DNA from: Archangium sp.
GTDB lineage: Bacteria; Myxococcota; Myxococcia; Myxococcales; Myxococcaceae
Assembly (NCBI GenBank): GCA_016792935.1
Contig: JAEUJS010000249.1
Coordinates: 1 to 64,000 of the forward strand
Direction: 5' to 3'
DNA: 64,000 nt
A program made the position numbers and the translations under genes. Of the stretch, positions 33,783 to 42,538 are shown one piece after another; within the stretch, counting starts at the first letter, position 1; the number at the start of each line of letters is the position of its first letter. Under the pieces are notes generated by a model that was given only the letters and a program-made list of their open reading frames with translations, ran no database searches and was not told the origin of the DNA.

Positions 33783-36173
33783 ATGAATCGTCTCTATGCG
33801 CTGATGTCTTCCGCGCTCCTCGCGCTCGTCTTCACGGCGTGTCCTCCTGCGAAGAAGTCCTGCAAGGACACGGGCTGTTCGGCCGGTTCGACCTGCAACG
33901 CCACCAGCGGCATGTGCGAAATCATCTCGCTCATCGGCGGCGGCGGTGGCGCCATGGGTGGTGGCGGCGGCATGGGCGGCGGCGGCGGCGGCGGTGGCGC
34001 GATGGGCGGTGGCGGTGGCGCGATGGGCGGCGGTGGCGGCGCGACGGGCGGCGGTGGCGGCGCGACGGGCGGCGGCGGAATGGATGCCGGAATGGACGCG
34101 GGCTTCGACGCCGGCATCGTCATCGACCCGCTCGACGACGGCGGCATGTTCTTGCCGGGCGAGATTTGCGGCCGCGCGATTCCCGTCGACTTCGACGGCG
34201 GCGCCGTGGCGACGCTGCAGGTCGACCTCGCTCAAGCGAGCGACGAATACGCGTCGAATTGCTCGAGCAGCAGCAGCACCGGTGCAGACATCCTCTTCGA
34301 GCTCACCTTCCCGCAGGACACCGGCCTCATCGTCACCGCGACCGACGGCACCGGCACGCAAGACCAGGACCTCACCGTCACGCTCGTCTCGAACCCGTGC
34401 CCCGACTTCAACCAGGTCGCGTGCGTCGACACCCTGGCTGCCTCCGAAGTGCTCAGTCAGGAACGCGTCCCCGCCGGCCGCTGGTACGTGATGGTCGAGA
34501 ACTACAGCGGCTCCAACACGCCGGGCGCGGTGGACCTGCAGTTCGAGCTCACGCCTCCCATCCCCGCGCCGGCCAACGACGCGTGCTCCGCGCCGACGCC
34601 GCTCGTGGTGATGAATGGCACCGCAACCGCCACCGGCACCACCGCTGGCGCGCTCAATGACAACGGCAGCTCGCCGCTGACCTGCAGCTTCAACTCCGGT
34701 CGGACCGGCGACGTCTTCTATTCGCTCACGCTCACGCAGGAACAGGACGTGCGCATTGCCGTCACTCCCGCCATGGGCTCGATGTTCCAGCCGGCGGTCG
34801 CGCTGCAGGTCGATTGCGCGGGTGGCATGGGCAGCGAGGTGTCGTGCAATTCCGCGACGCCGACTGACTTGTTCGCGCGCCGCGTCCCCGCCGGCACGTA
34901 CATCGTGGTCGTCGACGGAGACTCGACCAGCAACGGCGCGTTCGACATGCTGGTGACGCTCACCACGCCGCCGCCCCCTCCGATGAACGACAGCTGCGCG
35001 ATGCCGACCACGCTGATGCCCAACGCGTCGGTGATGATCGACGCCAACAACGGCGCGCAGGACTACATGCTCAGCTGCGGTGGCAACTCCGCTGGTGGCG
35101 ACGTGGTGTACACGTTCACCACCACGCAGGCGCAGAAGGTCACCCTCACCGCGAGCAGCATGAATGGTTCCGACGCGGTCATCTCGCTGCGCGGCATGCC
35201 GTGCGACGACGACACCGCGGAAGTCGATTGCCGCGACAACACCGGCATGAGCGCCGAAGTGCTCACCGCGCTCAACGTTCCCGCGGGCACGTACTTCGTG
35301 GTGCTCCAGTCGTATTACGCGACCAACGGTGAGTTCGGCTTGTCGCTGCAGCTCGACCCGCCCGTGCTGCCTCCGCCCAACGACACGTGCGCCACGCCCG
35401 CGACCCTCGTGCCCAACGTGAGCCAGATGGTCGACCTCGCGGGCGCCGTCGGCGACTACTTCACCGATTGCTCGTCGTACTCGGGGGGTGACGCCATCTA
35501 CCAATTCACCACCACCCAGCCGCAGCTCGTCGTCGTGTCGGCGGTCGGCGGCTCGAGCGCTGACGCGGTGCTCGAGATTCGCGCGGCGCCCTGCGACACG
35601 GGCACGTCGCTCGCCTGCGCCAACGGCACCTTCGGAGGCACCGAGACCGTCGGCGCGAACAACCTCCCCGCGGGCACGTACTACGTCGTCCTCGGCAGCG
35701 ACTTCACCGACACCGCGTTCGGCGTGGAACTCACGCTCTCTCCGCCCACCACCAGCTTCGCGAACGACACCTGTGCGGCGCCCGAGACGGTGACCTTCAC
35801 CAACAACGTCGCGACGCGCTTCCTCGACCTGCGTCTGGCGATGGCCGACTACAACGCCATCGACATCTCCAACACCGACTGCTTCGACGTGCCGACGGGC
35901 GCCGAGGTCGTGTACCAGGTCACCATTCCCGCGATGCAGACGCTGACCGTCACGGGCGTTGGCCTCGGAGACACCGACCCCGTGCTCCTCGAGATGTCCC
36001 CCATGTGCACCAGCACGGTGGCGAACACCTGCGCCGACGATTCCTTCACGGGTGGCTCGGAGACGCTGGTGGTGCCGAATACGACCGCGTCACCGGTGAC
36101 GACGTTCATCCTCATCAAGACCTACGACGCCACCACGACCGGCGACATGGCGGTGACGTTCTCGCTGCAGTGA
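33783..36173 (+). CDS. Large lipoprotein with Gly-rich stalk and five PPC-like repeats
   Basis: 796 aa. Lipobox SALLALVFTACPP, then a Cys-rich patch (CKDTGCSAGSTCN) and a long Gly/Met/Ala stalk (about 50-100, microsatellite DNA at 33940-34080). Next come five tandem beta-domains of about 130 residues, each opening with a NDxC-type segment (CSAPTPLVV, CAMPTTLMP, CATPATLVP, CAAPETV) and including a VPAGxYxVV strand. This resembles the PPC (pre-peptidase C-terminal) fold, common in secreted surface proteins. No enzymatic domain is present. It is a likely surface adhesin or matrix protein. Confidence 0.88.
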   Translation: MNRLYALMSSALLALVFTACPPAKKSCKDTGCSAGSTCNATSGMCEIISLIGGGGGAMGGGGGMGGGGGGGGAMGGGGGAMGGGGGATGGGGGATGGGGMDAGMDAGFDAGIVIDPLDDGGMFLPGEICGRAIPVDFDGGAVATLQVDLAQASDEYASNCSSSSSTGADILFELTFPQDTGLIVTATDGTGTQDQDLTVTLVSNPCPDFNQVACVDTLAASEVLSQERVPAGRWYVMVENYSGSNTPGAVDLQFELTPPIPAPANDACSAPTPLVVMNGTATATGTTAGALNDNGSSPLTCSFNSGRTGDVFYSLTLTQEQDVRIAVTPAMGSMFQPAVALQVDCAGGMGSEVSCNSATPTDLFARRVPAGTYIVVVDGDSTSNGAFDMLVTLTTPPPPPMNDSCAMPTTLMPNASVMIDANNGAQDYMLSCGGNSAGGDVVYTFTTTQAQKVTLTASSMNGSDAVISLRGMPCDDDTAEVDCRDNTGMSAEVLTALNVPAGTYFVVLQSYYATNGEFGLSLQLDPPVLPPPNDTCATPATLVPNVSQMVDLAGAVGDYFTDCSSYSGGDAIYQFTTTQPQLVVVSAVGGSSADAVLEIRAAPCDTGTSLACANGTFGGTETVGANNLPAGTYYVVLGSDFTDTAFGVELTLSPPTTSFANDTCAAPETVTFTNNVATRFLDLRLAMADYNAIDISNTDCFDVPTGAEVVYQVTIPAMQTLTVTGVGLGDTDPVLLEMSPMCTSTVANTCADDSFTGGSETLVVPNTTASPVTTFILIKTYDATTTGDMAVTFSLQ

Positions 36174-36174
36174 C

Positions 36175-36621
36175 TTACTCGCGTGGCCTGAACGCGCGGA
36201 CCACCTTGCTCAGGTCGGTCCACGCGTCAGCGCCGACCTCTCCGCGCACCACGTAGAGGCCGACGTGCGCCTCGTCGTTGTGCTCCTCGAGCAGCGCCAC
36301 GCCCGCGAGCTCACGCCCGAGGAGCTGCAGCAGCGTGCCCACCGTCGGCTCCGGCTCTTCTTCGGTGTACGCGACCCACGCGACGTCGGTCAGCTTGTCG
36401 GTGCCCGGCACCTTCGGGTCAGGGCCACGGCGCATCAGCACCGCTGCTTCCACCGCCTGCATCATCGTCAGCTTCTCGGAGTTGGTGACCGCCGCGCACT
36501 CCGTCTTTCCCTCGAAGCGCGGGCGAATCAGCTCGCACAAATCCATCGCCGTCTTCGGGCGGTAGTTCTTCGTGCAGCCCGTGAGGCTCAACAACGCGAG
36601 AACGAGCAGTTGTTTCGTCAT
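36175..36621 (-). CDS. Small lipoprotein
   Basis: 148 aa from ATG at 36621. Lipobox LALLSLTGC, mature N-terminus CTKNYRPKTAMDLCELI. The remainder is a soluble alpha/beta domain without known motif (PTVGTLLQLLGRELAGVALL). Two codons upstream a second Met (36627) is possible. Convergent with the PPC-repeat lipoprotein, 1 bp between the stops. Outer-membrane or periplasmic location inferred; function unknown. Confidence 0.78.
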   Translation of the reverse strand: MTKQLLVLALLSLTGCTKNYRPKTAMDLCELIRPRFEGKTECAAVTNSEKLTMMQAVEAAVLMRRGPDPKVPGTDKLTDVAWVAYTEEEPEPTVGTLLQLLGRELAGVALLEEHNDEAHVGLYVVRGEVGADAWTDLSKVVRAFRPRE

Positions 36622-36699
36622 GACCAAGGCCCCCCCGGGGCGACGGGCGTGTGAGGGTGAAATACGGAACGCACCGTACGTCGCGCGCGCTGGAAATAT

Positions 36700-37485
36700 T
36701 CAGGACGAGCGCAACGCAGCGAAGAGCAGCGAGGCCGACGCGACGAGCAGCACCACCGCGAAGCCGCGCTGGAGCCGCGCTGCGCTGACGACGCGCGCGA
36801 GTCGAGCACCGAGAAACGCGCCGCCGAGAAAGCCGATCGCGATGGGAACGAGGGCGCCCCACGGCATCGCTTCTTGCGCCTGCGCGTAGACGAGCACGCC
36901 GGGCAACGCGATGGGCGGCAGCAGCATCGCCAGCGACGTCAGCTGCGCCTGCTTCTGCGACATCTTCAGAAGTCGGCGGAGCAACGGAATCACCACGATG
37001 GCGCCGCCGATGCCGAGCAGGCCGCTCGCCAGTCCTCCGGCGAAGCCCGCGAGCACCGTCGGCCACACGAAGCGCGGAGGAATTTCGGCGTGGTCTGCTT
37101 CGACCTCTTCTTTCGGCGCGCGCAGCGTGCGAATCGCGGTGGCGAAGAGCAGCAGCGCGAAGATGCCACGCAGCACGTTCCCGGGGACGATGTTGGCGGC
37201 CGCGCTCCCGAGGGGGATGGCCACCGCGAAGCCGACGATGGCCGCCAGCACCACCTTCCACGAGAGCGGCACGCCGGCCTTGCGGTACTGCCACACCGCG
37301 GGAAGCCCGAGCGGCGGGAGCAGCGCGGCGAGCGTCAGCCCCTGCGCCTGGTGTTGAGTGAGCCCCAGCGCGAGCGAGACGAGTGGAATCAGCACCACGT
37401 TGCCGCCGACGCCGAAGAAGCCCGAGAGCATTCCTGCGATGACGCCCGAGAGTCCGGCGAGCAGTTGTTGCAGCGGCGTCAGCAT
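36700..37485 (-). CDS. TauE/SafE family anion exporter
   Basis: 261 aa from ATG at 37485. Two homologous halves contain GMLSGFFGVGGNVVLIPLV (about 16-35) and GLASGLLGIGGAIVVIPLL (about 140-160), the duplicated GGxxxxP signature of the TSUP family (DUF81), with about eight membrane helices. Members export sulfite, sulfoacetate or other small anions; the substrate here is unknown. The longer frame to 37941 runs into the neighbouring gene and is discarded. Divergent from the M20 peptidase, 31 bp between starts. Confidence 0.9.
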   Translation of the reverse strand: MLTPLQQLLAGLSGVIAGMLSGFFGVGGNVVLIPLVSLALGLTQHQAQGLTLAALLPPLGLPAVWQYRKAGVPLSWKVVLAAIVGFAVAIPLGSAAANIVPGNVLRGIFALLLFATAIRTLRAPKEEVEADHAEIPPRFVWPTVLAGFAGGLASGLLGIGGAIVVIPLLRRLLKMSQKQAQLTSLAMLLPPIALPGVLVYAQAQEAMPWGALVPIAIGFLGGAFLGARLARVVSAARLQRGFAVVLLVASASLLFAALRSS

Positions 37486-37516
37486 CGCGCGCGCAATGTT
37501 GCTACGAGGCGAGCCC

Positions 37517-38974
37517 ATGCGCTTCGCGTTTCTCGCGTCTCTTGGTCTCGTCGGTCTGCTCAGCGCGTGCTCTTGCGCGACTGCCCCGCGCGCGCTGCAC
37601 GAAGCGCCGGCGGGTTTGAGCAAGTACGGCGACGCGGTCGACTGGAAGGTCGCCGGTGACGAAGCGGTCGGCGTGCTCCAACAGTACCTCCGCATCGACA
37701 CCATCAATCCACCGGGCAACGAGACGCGCGGCACCGATTTCCTGAAAGCCGAATTGGCGAAAGACGGCCTCGACGCGGAAGTTCGCGAGTTCGCCCCGGG
37801 GCGCGGTTCGCTCATCGCGCGCTTGAAGGCGAGCGCGCCGAGCGGAGAGAAGCCGCTGTGTCTGCTCTCGCACGTCGACGTGGTGCCTGCCGAGACCGAC
37901 ACGTGGGAACCCGACGCTGGTCCACTCTCTGGCGTCATCAAGGACGACCAGATTCATGGCCGCGGCGCGCTCGACATGAAGGGCATGGGCACGCTCGAGC
38001 TGCAGACCTTCCGCCTGCTCGCGCGACAGAAGGTGCCACTCAAGCGCGACGTGATTCTGCTCGCGGTCGCCGACGAAGAAGTCAGCGAAGGCGGCATGAA
38101 GCTCATCGTCAGCGACGAGGTGTGGCCGAGCATCGACTGCGGCCATCTCGTGAACGAAGGCGGCATGGGCGTGAAGGGGCTGTTCAGCGAAGAGCAGACC
38201 GCGTTCGCCATCTCCATCGGAGAGAAGGGCGTGTTGTGGCTGCGCGTCACCGCTGAAGGTGAAGCGGGTCACGGCTCGACGCCCACCGACAATCGCGCGC
38301 CGACGCGTCTGGTGCAGGCGCTCGAGAAGTTGGCCGCGCGTCAGCCCAGGCCGCGCATTCAGCCCGCGCTCTACGAGATGCTGCGTCGCGCGGGAGAGAA
38401 GAACGGTGGCCTCAACGGCTTCGTGATGCAGCGCCCCGGGCTCGTCGACTCGTTCGCCATGAAGAAGCTGCTGGCCAAGCCGACCACGCGCGCGGGCATC
38501 ACCGATACGTGCCAGGTCACCGGCTTCGATGGGAAGGGCAGCGCGCCCAACGTGATTCCGTCACAGACCAGCGCGATTCTCGATTGTCGCTTGTTGCCGG
38601 GCACCACGCCGAAGCAGCTGACCGAAGAGCTGGAAGGCCTCGTGAAGGACGTGCCGGGCATCAAGCTCGAGCAGGTGCAGGCCTTCGAGGCGGCGGTGAG
38701 TGAATACGACGACCCATTCTTCGATGCGCTCGCGCGCTACGCGGTGAAGGGCCGCAGCGACGCCATCGCGGGGCCGGTCATTTCTCCGGGCTTCACCGAT
38801 TCGATTCTCGCGCGCGGGAAGGGCACGCGCGCGTACGGCTTCGTGCCGTTCGCGGTGACGGCCGACGAGCTCGCGACCTTCCACGGGAAGAACGAGCGCG
38901 TCAGCGTGGCCAACGTGCACAGCGGGCTCGAGATTCTCTTCCGCGCGGTCGTCGACGTGGTCGCGGTGCCGTAG
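37517..38974 (+). CDS. M20 family metallopeptidase, lipoprotein
   Basis: 485 aa from ATG at 37517. Lipobox LGLVGLLSACSC. The zinc-binding core shows LLSHVDVVPAE (first His and Asp), GRGALDMKGMG (bridging Asp) and VADEEVSEGG (Glu pair). The dimerisation domain shows RAPTRLVQALEKLA. Typical of ArgE/DapE/CPG2-like dinuclear zinc aminoacylases. Lipid anchoring suggests action at the periplasm or surface on peptides or acylated amino acids; substrate unknown. The frame 5' of 37517 is shared with the divergent gene and is ignored. Confidence 0.93.
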   Translation: MRFAFLASLGLVGLLSACSCATAPRALHEAPAGLSKYGDAVDWKVAGDEAVGVLQQYLRIDTINPPGNETRGTDFLKAELAKDGLDAEVREFAPGRGSLIARLKASAPSGEKPLCLLSHVDVVPAETDTWEPDAGPLSGVIKDDQIHGRGALDMKGMGTLELQTFRLLARQKVPLKRDVILLAVADEEVSEGGMKLIVSDEVWPSIDCGHLVNEGGMGVKGLFSEEQTAFAISIGEKGVLWLRVTAEGEAGHGSTPTDNRAPTRLVQALEKLAARQPRPRIQPALYEMLRRAGEKNGGLNGFVMQRPGLVDSFAMKKLLAKPTTRAGITDTCQVTGFDGKGSAPNVIPSQTSAILDCRLLPGTTPKQLTEELEGLVKDVPGIKLEQVQAFEAAVSEYDDPFFDALARYAVKGRSDAIAGPVISPGFTDSILARGKGTRAYGFVPFAVTADELATFHGKNERVSVANVHSGLEILFRAVVDVVAVP

Positions 38975-39274
38975 TCAACGCGGTTCGGTCGTGACGAGCG
39001 GCGGGGGTGTCGGCGTGTACTGCTGCGAGGGAACGAGCGGAGGCGGCGTCAGCACCGAATCATCGAGCCCGCCACGAACGTTCGCGTTGTAGCTGCGTCG
39101 CGCGGCGGCTCCTTCGCGCTCCAGTTGTTGGCGGTAGGCGGCTGCGCGAACTCGACCTTCCTTGAGCCGCTGTCGTTCCCCGAAGGGACTCAAGACGAAC
39201 GCGAGCGCTGGAACGCACGACGACGCCGACAGCATGGTCACTGCGAGAACGACGAGGAGTCGCATGGGGCGCAT
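38975..39274 (-). CDS. Small Pro-rich lipoprotein
   Basis: 99 aa (or 96 aa from the next ATG at 39265). Signal peptide with a lipobox-like LSASSC, then a basic helix (FGERQRLKEGRVRAAAYRQQ) and a C-terminal tail rich in Pro/Thr (PTPPPLVTTEPR). No known domain. It is convergent with the M20 gene (adjacent stops) and divergent from the YjbQ gene. Function unknown. Confidence 0.65.
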   Translation of the reverse strand: MRPMRLLVVLAVTMLSASSCVPALAFVLSPFGERQRLKEGRVRAAAYRQQLEREGAAARRSYNANVRGGLDDSVLTPPPLVPSQQYTPTPPPLVTTEPR

Positions 39275-39322
39275 GAAACGGTGAATGGCCGGAGCCTTTG
39301 ATTTCCGTCACAGTCCGCCGCG

Positions 39323-39748
39323 ATGAGTCTCCGGCAGGCCCACCACGAGTTGACGGTCGCCACGCGCGGCCGCGGTTTCTTCGACGTGACGACGGGGCTG
39401 CGCGAGTTCCTTCGCTCCGAGAACGCGGCCGATGGGTTGCTGACCATCTTCATCCGCCACACCAGCGCGAGCCTGCTGGTGCAGGAAAACGCCGACCCCG
39501 CGGTGCGGGTCGACCTCGAGCGCTTCTTCTTCGACCTCGTGCCGGACGGAGACGACCGCTTCACGCACGACGACGAAGGCCCCGACGACATGCCGGCGCA
39601 CGTGCGCGCGGCGCTGACGCAGACGCAGCTCTCCATTCCAGTGCGCGGTGGAGCGCTGCAGCTCGGAACATGGCAAGCGGTGTACGTGTTCGAGCACCGC
39701 ACCGCGGCGCATCGACGCGCGCTCGCGCTGCACTACCTGGGAACGTGA
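39323..39748 (+). CDS. YjbQ family protein (UPF0047)
   Basis: 141 aa, the usual length. Conserved HTSASLLVQENADPAVRVDL (about 47-66), HDDEGPDDMPAHVRAALTQT and GTWQAVYVFEHR mark the YjbQ/UPF0047 family, in which conserved His residues (HTSAS, H of AHVR) are thought to bind metal. The family has weak thiamin-phosphate synthase activity in E. coli; the physiological role is unclear. It is followed 4 bp later by the rhomboid gene on the same strand, probably one transcript. Confidence 0.93.
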   Translation: MSLRQAHHELTVATRGRGFFDVTTGLREFLRSENAADGLLTIFIRHTSASLLVQENADPAVRVDLERFFFDLVPDGDDRFTHDDEGPDDMPAHVRAALTQTQLSIPVRGGALQLGTWQAVYVFEHRTAAHRRALALHYLGT

Positions 39749-39752
39749 ACAC

Positions 39753-41393
39753 GTGAGCACCGAGCCTCCTCCGCAACCGCCGCAGGGTCAGCCGTCGTTG
39801 ATGGAACGTCTGCTCGCCGCTCCAGTTTCCGCGTTCCTCTTCGCGGCGTGCATCGCGGTCTTCTTCCTCGCGGAGCGCACGGGCTCGACCAACGACACCG
39901 CGACGCTGGTTCGCTTCGGCGCCAACTACCGCGGGGGCGTGTGGCACGGGGAGTGGTGGCGGCTCTTCACCTCGATGTTCCTGCACATCGGCACCATGCA
40001 CCTGGTGTGGAACGTGTGGGCCGGCTGGTCGTGGACCTCGACGTTCGAGCGCGTCGTGCGTGGCCCGCGGTTCGTCTTCATCTACGTGGTGAGCGGGCTG
40101 GTCGGTTCGGCGTTCAGCATCATCGGGCACGACGCGGTGTCCGCGGGCGCGTCGGGTGCGCTGTTCGGCGTCATCGGTGGAACGTTCGTGTTGATGCGCT
40201 ACCGGCTCGGCGGTTGGCGCAACGTGTGGAACGAGCCGGCGCTGAAACGGAACATCGTGATGTCGGTGCTGTGGTTGGCCATCGGTCCCTTCGTGGGCTT
40301 CGATTCGTTCGCGCACGCGGGCGGCATGGTGGCCGGCATGGCGCTCACCTCGGGCTTTCTCCCCGGTGGGCGGAACCGCCTCGCGCTGGCGACGTTCTTC
40401 TGCGCCATCTCCATCGCGGCGGCGACGCGCCCGTTGCCGAAGCTGCACGACGGGTGGATCGACGTGCGCGCGCTCGACGCGGCGTGGAGGAAGGGCGACT
40501 GGAACGAGGTGTTGTCGCTCACCTCGAATCCCGCGGCCATGCCCACCTTCGCCTTCGCGCGCGGAGCGGCCCTCATCGAGCTCGGGCGCTTCGAAGAAGG
40601 GGAAGCGCTGCTCCCGACCGTCGCCGAGTCGCTCGATGACGTGACGTATCTCTCGAAGCTGCACCTGCGCGCCGGGAGCTACGAACGCGCGCAACGCACG
40701 CTCGACGCTGCGCTCGAGGTCTCTCCGCGCAACCTCACGTTCACGCGCGCGAAGTACCAGCTGTATTGGGACGTGAATCACTTGAGCAAGGCCGACGAGC
40801 TGGCTGATCAATTGATCGGAGATCATCCCGGCACGCCGATGGCCTACGGACTCATGGGGCGCCGCTTCGTGCGAGATGGCGAGCCGAAGGAAGCGCTCGA
40901 GTCGTTTCGCAAGGCGTACGAAGGAGAGCCGGAAGAGTGGAGCACCGACCTGACGATGCTCCTCATCGAGGAAGGGGAACGCGACGAGGCGCGCAAGGTG
41001 CTGAAGGACTCTCCGGGGTATTCGTTTCTGGGCTGCTACCTCGCTGTGGTCGAAGGTGACTATGCGGGCGAAGGCCAGGTCTGCGAGACGCTGAAGAAGA
41101 AAGACGCGCCGACCCTCGAGGCGAGAGCGATGCAGCGCATTGGTCTGGAGAAGTGCGACGAGGCGCTGGCCATTCTCGAGGGCGTCGAGAGCAAGGTCGC
41201 GCAGGTGTTGCGAAACGTCTGCGCCACGCGACGCGGAGAGGCCATCACCACCGACTCCGAATACGAGCGCGCGACGTTCGAGTTCGCGAAGAGCAACGAC
41301 GTGAAGTTGCTCGGAGACGACGCGGAACGTTTGAAGAACAGCTGGCTGTGGCCGCTTCTTCCCGAGGCAGCGAGACGAGCGCTCCCGCGCTGA
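39753..41393 (+). CDS. Rhomboid intramembrane protease fused to TPR-like repeats
   Basis: 546 aa from GTG at 39753. Residues 1-210 are a rhomboid domain: first helix ending FLAERT, WWRLFTSMFLHIGTMHLVWN (the HxxxN-type loop), catalytic Ser at about 134 in SAGASGALFG and His at about 188 in FAHAGGMVAG. Residues about 230-540 form helical repeats (pairs such as LESFRKAYEGEPEEWSTDLT), interpreted as TPR-type. Such fusions may recruit a partner in the cytosol or periplasm. It is transcribed with the YjbQ gene 4 bp upstream. Ser and His catalytic residues are both present. Confidence 0.88.
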   Translation: MSTEPPPQPPQGQPSLMERLLAAPVSAFLFAACIAVFFLAERTGSTNDTATLVRFGANYRGGVWHGEWWRLFTSMFLHIGTMHLVWNVWAGWSWTSTFERVVRGPRFVFIYVVSGLVGSAFSIIGHDAVSAGASGALFGVIGGTFVLMRYRLGGWRNVWNEPALKRNIVMSVLWLAIGPFVGFDSFAHAGGMVAGMALTSGFLPGGRNRLALATFFCAISIAAATRPLPKLHDGWIDVRALDAAWRKGDWNEVLSLTSNPAAMPTFAFARGAALIELGRFEEGEALLPTVAESLDDVTYLSKLHLRAGSYERAQRTLDAALEVSPRNLTFTRAKYQLYWDVNHLSKADELADQLIGDHPGTPMAYGLMGRRFVRDGEPKEALESFRKAYEGEPEEWSTDLTMLLIEEGERDEARKVLKDSPGYSFLGCYLAVVEGDYAGEGQVCETLKKKDAPTLEARAMQRIGLEKCDEALAILEGVESKVAQVLRNVCATRRGEAITTDSEYERATFEFAKSNDVKLLGDDAERLKNSWLWPLLPEAARRALPR

Positions 41394-41411
41394 TGTTGTT
41401 AAGTCCGCGGC

Positions 41412-42005
41412 ATGAAGACACTTTCGCTCGTGACGTTGCTCGCGCTGCCGGCCTTCGCTGGCGCCGAGCTGGGGAAGCCCGCTCCGGACTTCAAGCTCAA
41501 GGACCTCGACGGCAAGGAAGTCTCGCTCAGCTCGTTCAAGGGCAAGACGGTGGTGCTCGAGTGGTTCAACCCCGAATGCCCGTACGTGAAGGCCTCGCAC
41601 GGCAAGGGCTCGCTGGTGGACACCGCCAAGAAGCAGCAGGCGAAGGGCATCGTGTGGCTGTCCATCAACTCGGGCGGCGAAGGGAAGCAGGGCGCTGGCG
41701 TCGAGAAGAGCAAGGCGGGCGTGAAGGCGTTCGCGATGGAGAACCCGGTGCTGCTCGACCCCACCGGAGCGACGGGCAAGGCGTACGGAGCGACCAACAC
41801 GCCGCACATTTTCATCGTCGATGGTACGGGCAACGTCGTGTACCGCGGCGCGATCGACAACTCGCCCGACGGTGAAGGCCAGTCGCCGCAGGGTGGCACG
41901 CTGATCAACTACGTCAACGCGGCGCTCGATGACTTGGCGGCGAAGCGCGCGGTGAAGACGGCAGACACCAGGGCCTACGGATGCTCGGTCAAGTACGCGA
42001 ACTGA
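41412..42005 (+). CDS. Secreted redoxin (AhpC/TSA-type) protein
   Basis: 197 aa with signal peptide MKTLSLVTLLALPAFAGAEL. Thioredoxin fold: GKPAPDFKLKDLDGKEVSLS, then VVLEWFNPECPYVKASHGKG, in which only one catalytic Cys (ECPYV) is seen instead of CxxC. The second redox Cys could be the one in the C-terminal YGCSVKY. NTPHIFIVDGTGNVVYRG is the cis-Pro region. Periplasmic thiol oxidoreductase or peroxiredoxin-like role. It overlaps the following lipoprotein gene by 25 nt, suggesting linked expression. Confidence 0.88.
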   Translation: MKTLSLVTLLALPAFAGAELGKPAPDFKLKDLDGKEVSLSSFKGKTVVLEWFNPECPYVKASHGKGSLVDTAKKQQAKGIVWLSINSGGEGKQGAGVEKSKAGVKAFAMENPVLLDPTGATGKAYGATNTPHIFIVDGTGNVVYRGAIDNSPDGEGQSPQGGTLINYVNAALDDLAAKRAVKTADTRAYGCSVKYAN

Positions 42006-42526
42006 GTGAGGCGAAGCCCCTGGGGGCGACGCGGCTGGGAGCGATCGCAGCTGCGGCGCTGCTGGCGCTTGCGGCGTGCACGAAGGACAAGCCTTCCGAG
42101 CCGACGGCGCCTGCCGTCGTTCTCGAGAAACCGGCCCCGGCTGACAAGCCGACCGGAGCGGAGCCGTTCGCGGCTTCGTTGCGCGCGAAGTCGGATGCGT
42201 ACGTGGCGGGGCAGAGTGGAATCGCGGGCGTGAAGATCGAAGCGCGCGACGGGTTTCACGTGAACCCCGACTATCCGGTGGCGTTCAAGCCGACGGCGGC
42301 CGAGGGCGCGGTGAAGTTCTCGCAAGACCGCATTCCGCTGAGCGATGGCGCCAAGACGGCGTGCGCCGAGAAGGCCGAAGACGCGTGCGCGATGGAATTC
42401 GATCTCTCGTTCATTCCGGAAGCCGGCGCGTCGTCGGTGCAGGGCGTCGTCGCCTTCAGCGTGTGCAGCGCTGAGAAGTGCCTCATCGAGAAGGTGCCGC
42501 TGACGCTCGCGCTGTCGGTGAAGTGA
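41981..42526 (+). CDS. Lipoprotein, possible DsbD-N-like domain
   Basis: 181 aa. Lipobox LLALAAC, then an acidic/proline linker, and a soluble domain (about 65-180) with EARDGFHVNPDYPVAFKPTA and a terminal GVVAFSVCSAEKCLIEKVPL. The domain style resembles the DsbD N-terminal/thiol-disulfide partner fold (CSAEKC pair), an impression and not a firm assignment. It overlaps the redoxin gene by 25 nt and is in another frame. A periplasmic redox partnership would make sense. Confidence 0.72.
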   Translation: MLGQVRELSEAKPLGATRLGAIAAAALLALAACTKDKPSEPTAPAVVLEKPAPADKPTGAEPFAASLRAKSDAYVAGQSGIAGVKIEARDGFHVNPDYPVAFKPTAAEGAVKFSQDRIPLSDGAKTACAEKAEDACAMEFDLSFIPEAGASSVQGVVAFSVCSAEKCLIEKVPLTLALSVK

Positions 42527-42538
42527 GCGTTCTGCTGA

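Noticed and set aside
33723-35504. Minus-strand open frame of 593 codons
   Set aside because: Antisense to the PPC-repeat lipoprotein; its apparent His/Arg repeats mirror the Gly-rich linker and beta repeats.
39561-41807. Minus-strand open frame of 748 codons
   Set aside because: Antisense to the YjbQ, rhomboid and redoxin genes, whose motifs are clear; its translation is Arg/His-rich noise.
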